This document shows positions 5,154-7,033 of a stretch of 7,033 bases of DNA, in pieces. Location of the stretch: NCBI GenBank assembly GCA_002474345.1, contig DKQD01000185.1, positions 1 to 7,033 on the forward strand, in the 5' to 3' direction. A model generated the notes under the pieces. It was given only the letters and a program-made list of their open reading frames with translations. It was not told where the DNA came from and did not search any database. A program made the translations under genes and the position numbers. The stretch is from Bacteriovoracaceae bacterium UBA7317. Its GTDB lineage: Bacteria; Bdellovibrionota; Bacteriovoracia; Bacteriovoracales; Bacteriovoracaceae. How positions within the stretch are numbered: position 1 is the first letter of the stretch; each line of letters opens with the position of its first letter.

Positions 5154-6023
5154 ATGACAACTGAATATGAGGATAAAAAATTAATTGATAAAAACCCTGC
5201 AGTCAGTGGTTTGATGGTCCCATTGGCTATTGTGTTAGTTGGTGCGCTCATTGTGTTTGGCGTGACTAGAATGCTCTCAACAGACCGAAATTATCAAGAT
5301 TTAGTTAGGGAAATGGAGTCTAAGTCTTTTGGAAATAAATGGGTTGCAGCTTATGAACTTTCAAAAGTTATTGCATCATCCCAGGTTCCTAAAGATGAAA
5401 TTCCCGAACTAATTAAAAGACTTGGTTATATCTATAAATCTTCTGAGGCAGATCCGAGAACTAGAGACTTTATCGTTGTTGCGTTAGGGGCTTTGAATAG
5501 CCGTGAGTCTCTCCCGATCCTTCTTCTTGGGCTAAAAGACTCAGATAAAAACGTGAAATTTCATTCTTTAACTTCAATTGGAAATATGTCGACAGATAAG
5601 TTGGATATTGAATGGGGAGTTATATTGGACCTTTTAAAATCAAAAGACACTGCTATTAAACAAGCTGCTATTTTAACTCTGGGAGCTCATAAAGTTGGTA
5701 AGGCAGAGAGCATGATTGAAGGTCTTTTAGATGATGAAAACCGTGGGGTTAAATATGCTGCGGCGAGAGTTTTAGTAAGTTTTAAGAACCAAAAGGCGGT
5801 CCCCATTTTGGAGGATATTTTGAGTTTAAAGCCTGACAAAGATAATAAAGGCAATGGTTTAGATGCTCGGCAAGTTGAGAGTTTGAAGCTTAATGTTTTA
5901 AACTCAATTAGAAAGGTGAAGTGGTTAGCTCTAAATAAGTCTTTGTTACAACTTTCCCAGGAAAAATCTGGGGGAAAAGTTTCTCTACAGGCTAAGGAAG
6001 TTTTAAAACTGTTGAAAAATTGA
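5154..6023 (+). CDS. Membrane-anchored HEAT-repeat protein
   Basis: A short charged N-terminus (1-17) is followed by one hydrophobic anchor at about 18-40 (SGLMVPLAIVLVGALIVFGV). The rest is soluble alpha-helical repeat. Helix pairs with the HEAT pattern 'D..V+..A...LG.l' recur: NKWVAAYELSKV (61-72), DPRTRDFIVVALGALN (100-115), DKNVKFHSLTSIGNM (131-145), DTAIKQAAILTLGAHK (165-180) and NRGVKYAAARVLVSF (196-210), with 'PIL..L' second helices between them. HEAT repeats form protein-binding solenoids and have no catalytic residues, so this is a scaffold or adaptor tethered to the inner membrane. Which side the solenoid faces is not decided by flanking charges. It lies 155 bp upstream of the Rieske gene on the same strand, with no strong terminator between, so co-transcription and a role in building or stabilising the bc complex are plausible but not shown. 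Confidence 0.85.
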   Translation: MTTEYEDKKLIDKNPAVSGLMVPLAIVLVGALIVFGVTRMLSTDRNYQDLVREMESKSFGNKWVAAYELSKVIASSQVPKDEIPELIKRLGYIYKSSEADPRTRDFIVVALGALNSRESLPILLLGLKDSDKNVKFHSLTSIGNMSTDKLDIEWGVILDLLKSKDTAIKQAAILTLGAHKVGKAESMIEGLLDDENRGVKYAAARVLVSFKNQKAVPILEDILSLKPDKDNKGNGLDARQVESLKLNVLNSIRKVKWLALNKSLLQLSQEKSGGKVSLQAKEVLKLLKN

Positions 6024-6119
6024 GGGAGAGAGCCGATAATCGGTTTGTGTGGAACGATTACTTGCTTGTTCTTTTTTTGTTTGTGGGCAAATAAAAATTG
6101 AAATGCTGTCCTTTTTTTT

Positions 6120-6149
6120 ATGGAAACGGATCATGGGGCCTTTTTCCAT
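6120..6149 (+). repeat. Imperfect inverted repeat upstream of the Rieske gene
   Basis: ATGGAAA (6120-6126) is complementary to TTTCCAT (6143-6149), with a possible inner GG/CC pair (6128-6129 with 6139-6140). It lies 30 nt before the Rieske start codon. It is a weak hairpin of unknown significance, not followed by a T run, and could be a leader structure or chance. Confidence 0.3.
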
Positions 6150-6165
6150 TTAAACATTAATATTT

Positions 6166-6170
6166 GAGGT
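6166..6170 (+). promoter_or_regulatory. Ribosome binding site that fixes the Rieske start at 6179
   Basis: GAGGT lies 8 nt before the ATG at 6179. The in-frame TTG at 6164 would put the site inside the gene and has no site of its own, so the ATG is preferred. Confidence 0.7.
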
Positions 6171-6178
6171 TAAAGTTC

Positions 6179-6682
6179 ATGAGTGACAACACCAAAACAA
6201 GTCTAAATCGAAGAGAGTTTTTCAGCTATCTTACTGTTGGTTGGGTAACATTTACTGCAGCTTGCGCCGGTTTCTTAGGCCTTGCATTTCGCTTTTCTTA
6301 CCCAAACGTAGTTTTTGAACCAGAGATGGACTTTATTGCAGGTGGAACCGCTGATTATGCTGAAGGCGTGGATGAAAGGTGGAAAGAAATATATGGTGTC
6401 TGGATTGTAAGGTTAGAAGGGAAACTTTTTGCTCTCTCAAACATCTGCACTCATCTCGGCTGTATTCCTAACTGGCTTCCCGCAGAAAGAAAATTTAAGT
6501 GCCCTTGCCATGGGTCAGGTTATTACGCCAATGGGATTAACTTTGAAGGTCCTGCACCGAGACCTTTGGAAAGGTATAAGATAGGTCTGACTCCTGAGGG
6601 TCAAATCAAGGTGGATAAAACGAAAATATATAGAGAGGAGAAGGGTCAATGGGATCATCCTGACTCTTTTATCCCAGTATAA
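6179..6682 (+). CDS. petA: Rieske iron-sulfur subunit of a bc-type quinol:cytochrome c reductase
   Basis: This subunit carries the [2Fe-2S] cluster that takes electrons from quinol at the periplasmic face and passes them to cytochrome c. The cluster motifs are complete: CTHLGC at residues 90-95 and CPCHG at 108-112. Cys90, His92, Cys108 and His111 are the expected ligands, and Cys95-Cys110 the expected disulfide; GPAPRPL (124-130) is the usual loop that follows. The N-terminus has a twin-arginine signal (NRREFF, 10-15) leading into a hydrophobic segment (about 18-38), typical of Rieske proteins exported folded by Tat and kept as an uncleaved anchor. Length is 167 residues, normal for the compact bacterial form. 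The cytochrome b gene begins 37 bp downstream. The equivalent gene is called qcrA in Gram-positives, so the symbol is by analogy. The reduced quinone is likely menaquinone if the lineage guess is right, but the sequence does not show it. Confidence 0.95.
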   Translation: MSDNTKTSLNRREFFSYLTVGWVTFTAACAGFLGLAFRFSYPNVVFEPEMDFIAGGTADYAEGVDERWKEIYGVWIVRLEGKLFALSNICTHLGCIPNWLPAERKFKCPCHGSGYYANGINFEGPAPRPLERYKIGLTPEGQIKVDKTKIYREEKGQWDHPDSFIPV

Positions 6683-6719
6683 AAATTATAGGAAACAAAT
6701 TTTTTTTAAGGACTCGGTT

Positions 6720-7033
6720 ATGGCTGGAAAAGGTATAGAGGGTTTTGCTCAAAAAGTTAGAGAAACACAGGTGTGGAAATCGATTTTTCGACACGGTCCA
6801 CCTGATAACTCTAGAAATAGGGCCGCGATTATTGCTGGTAACGTTTTTTTACACCTTCACCCAATCAAATTAAAAAAGTCAGGTGTTCAACTCGGTTACA
6901 CTTGGTGCATGGGTGGATTAACGTTCTTTATTTTTTTGGCTCTCACCGTAACTGGTGTTCTATTGATGTTTTACTACAGGCCTACTGCTGAGTATGCTTG
7001 GAATGACATCATTGCTTTGAGAGAGCATGTGCC
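6720..7033 (+). CDS. petB: Cytochrome b subunit of the bc complex, N-terminal 104 residues (3' end outside window)
   Basis: The frame starts at ATG 6720, with AAGGA at 6708-6712 and 7 nt spacing, and stays open to the window edge. After a polar N-terminus (1-43) comes LHLHPIK (44-50), then YTWCMGGLTFFIFLALTVTG (60-79), the first transmembrane helix. FYYRPTAEYAWNDI (84-97) follows. This is the characteristic start of cytochrome b/b6, which carries two b hemes and the quinol-oxidation and quinone-reduction sites. The heme-ligating histidines lie in later helices that are not in the window. It is also not visible whether the protein is full length or split into b6 and subunit IV. It forms an operon with the Rieske gene, whose product it assembles with. 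Confidence 0.93.
   Translation, partial: MAGKGIEGFAQKVRETQVWKSIFRHGPPDNSRNRAAIIAGNVFLHLHPIKLKKSGVQLGYTWCMGGLTFFIFLALTVTGVLLMFYYRPTAEYAWNDIIALREHV

Noticed and set aside
6031..6046. Short hairpin after the HEAT-repeat gene (CCGA-TAA-TCGG) as an intrinsic terminator
   Set aside because: The stem is only 4 bp plus one wobble and one A-T pair and is not followed by a T run, so it does not separate the HEAT gene from the Rieske gene convincingly.

Overview
The window is AT-rich chromosomal DNA from a Gram-negative bacterium. The low GC content, a stand-alone FliG-family protein, and a Rieske/cytochrome b pair of the kind seen in delta-proteobacterial lineages point to Bdellovibrionota, perhaps a Bacteriovorax/Halobacteriovorax-like member. 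That placement is an impression from gene content and base composition, not a phylogenetic result. There are nine coding regions. The first and last run off the window edges. No tRNA, rRNA, CRISPR array or insertion sequence was seen.

Left block (1-2027, + strand): the 3' end of a lysine-tailed protein, possibly AsmA/GspN-like, is followed 7 bp later by a short-form Ppx/GppA-family phosphatase. That gene overlaps by 29 bp a gene for a stand-alone cyclic-nucleotide-binding-fold protein, whose perfect ribosome binding site lies inside the phosphatase gene. The three look like one transcription unit. It meets the next block tail to tail with 13 bp between stop codons.

Middle block (2041-2921, - strand): a two-gene unit encodes a 142-residue, highly charged coiled-coil protein and then a 141-residue protein that is only the C-terminal part of the flagellar switch protein FliG. 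In a hand alignment, most of the torque residues are missing. Upstream, 2922-3127 is a 206-bp divergent regulatory region. It holds a perfect 17-bp inverted repeat with a 7-nt spacer, a possible promoter on each side of it, and a leader on the coiled-coil side that can fold two mutually exclusive ways.

Right block (3128-7033): a + strand gene for an unrecognised 439-residue single-pass membrane protein ends 7 bp from a convergent gene for a small four-helix membrane protein. Divergent from the latter is a + strand run of three genes: a membrane-anchored HEAT-repeat protein, a Rieske iron-sulfur protein with a twin-arginine N-terminus, and the start of cytochrome b. The last two are core subunits of a quinol:cytochrome c (bc-type) oxidoreductase. 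The HEAT protein and perhaps the small membrane protein are candidate assembly or accessory factors by position only.

The best leads for something undescribed are the FliG-C-only plus coiled-coil pair with its palindromic control region, the unrecognised 439-residue protein facing it across that region, and the HEAT-repeat protein leading the bc-complex genes.
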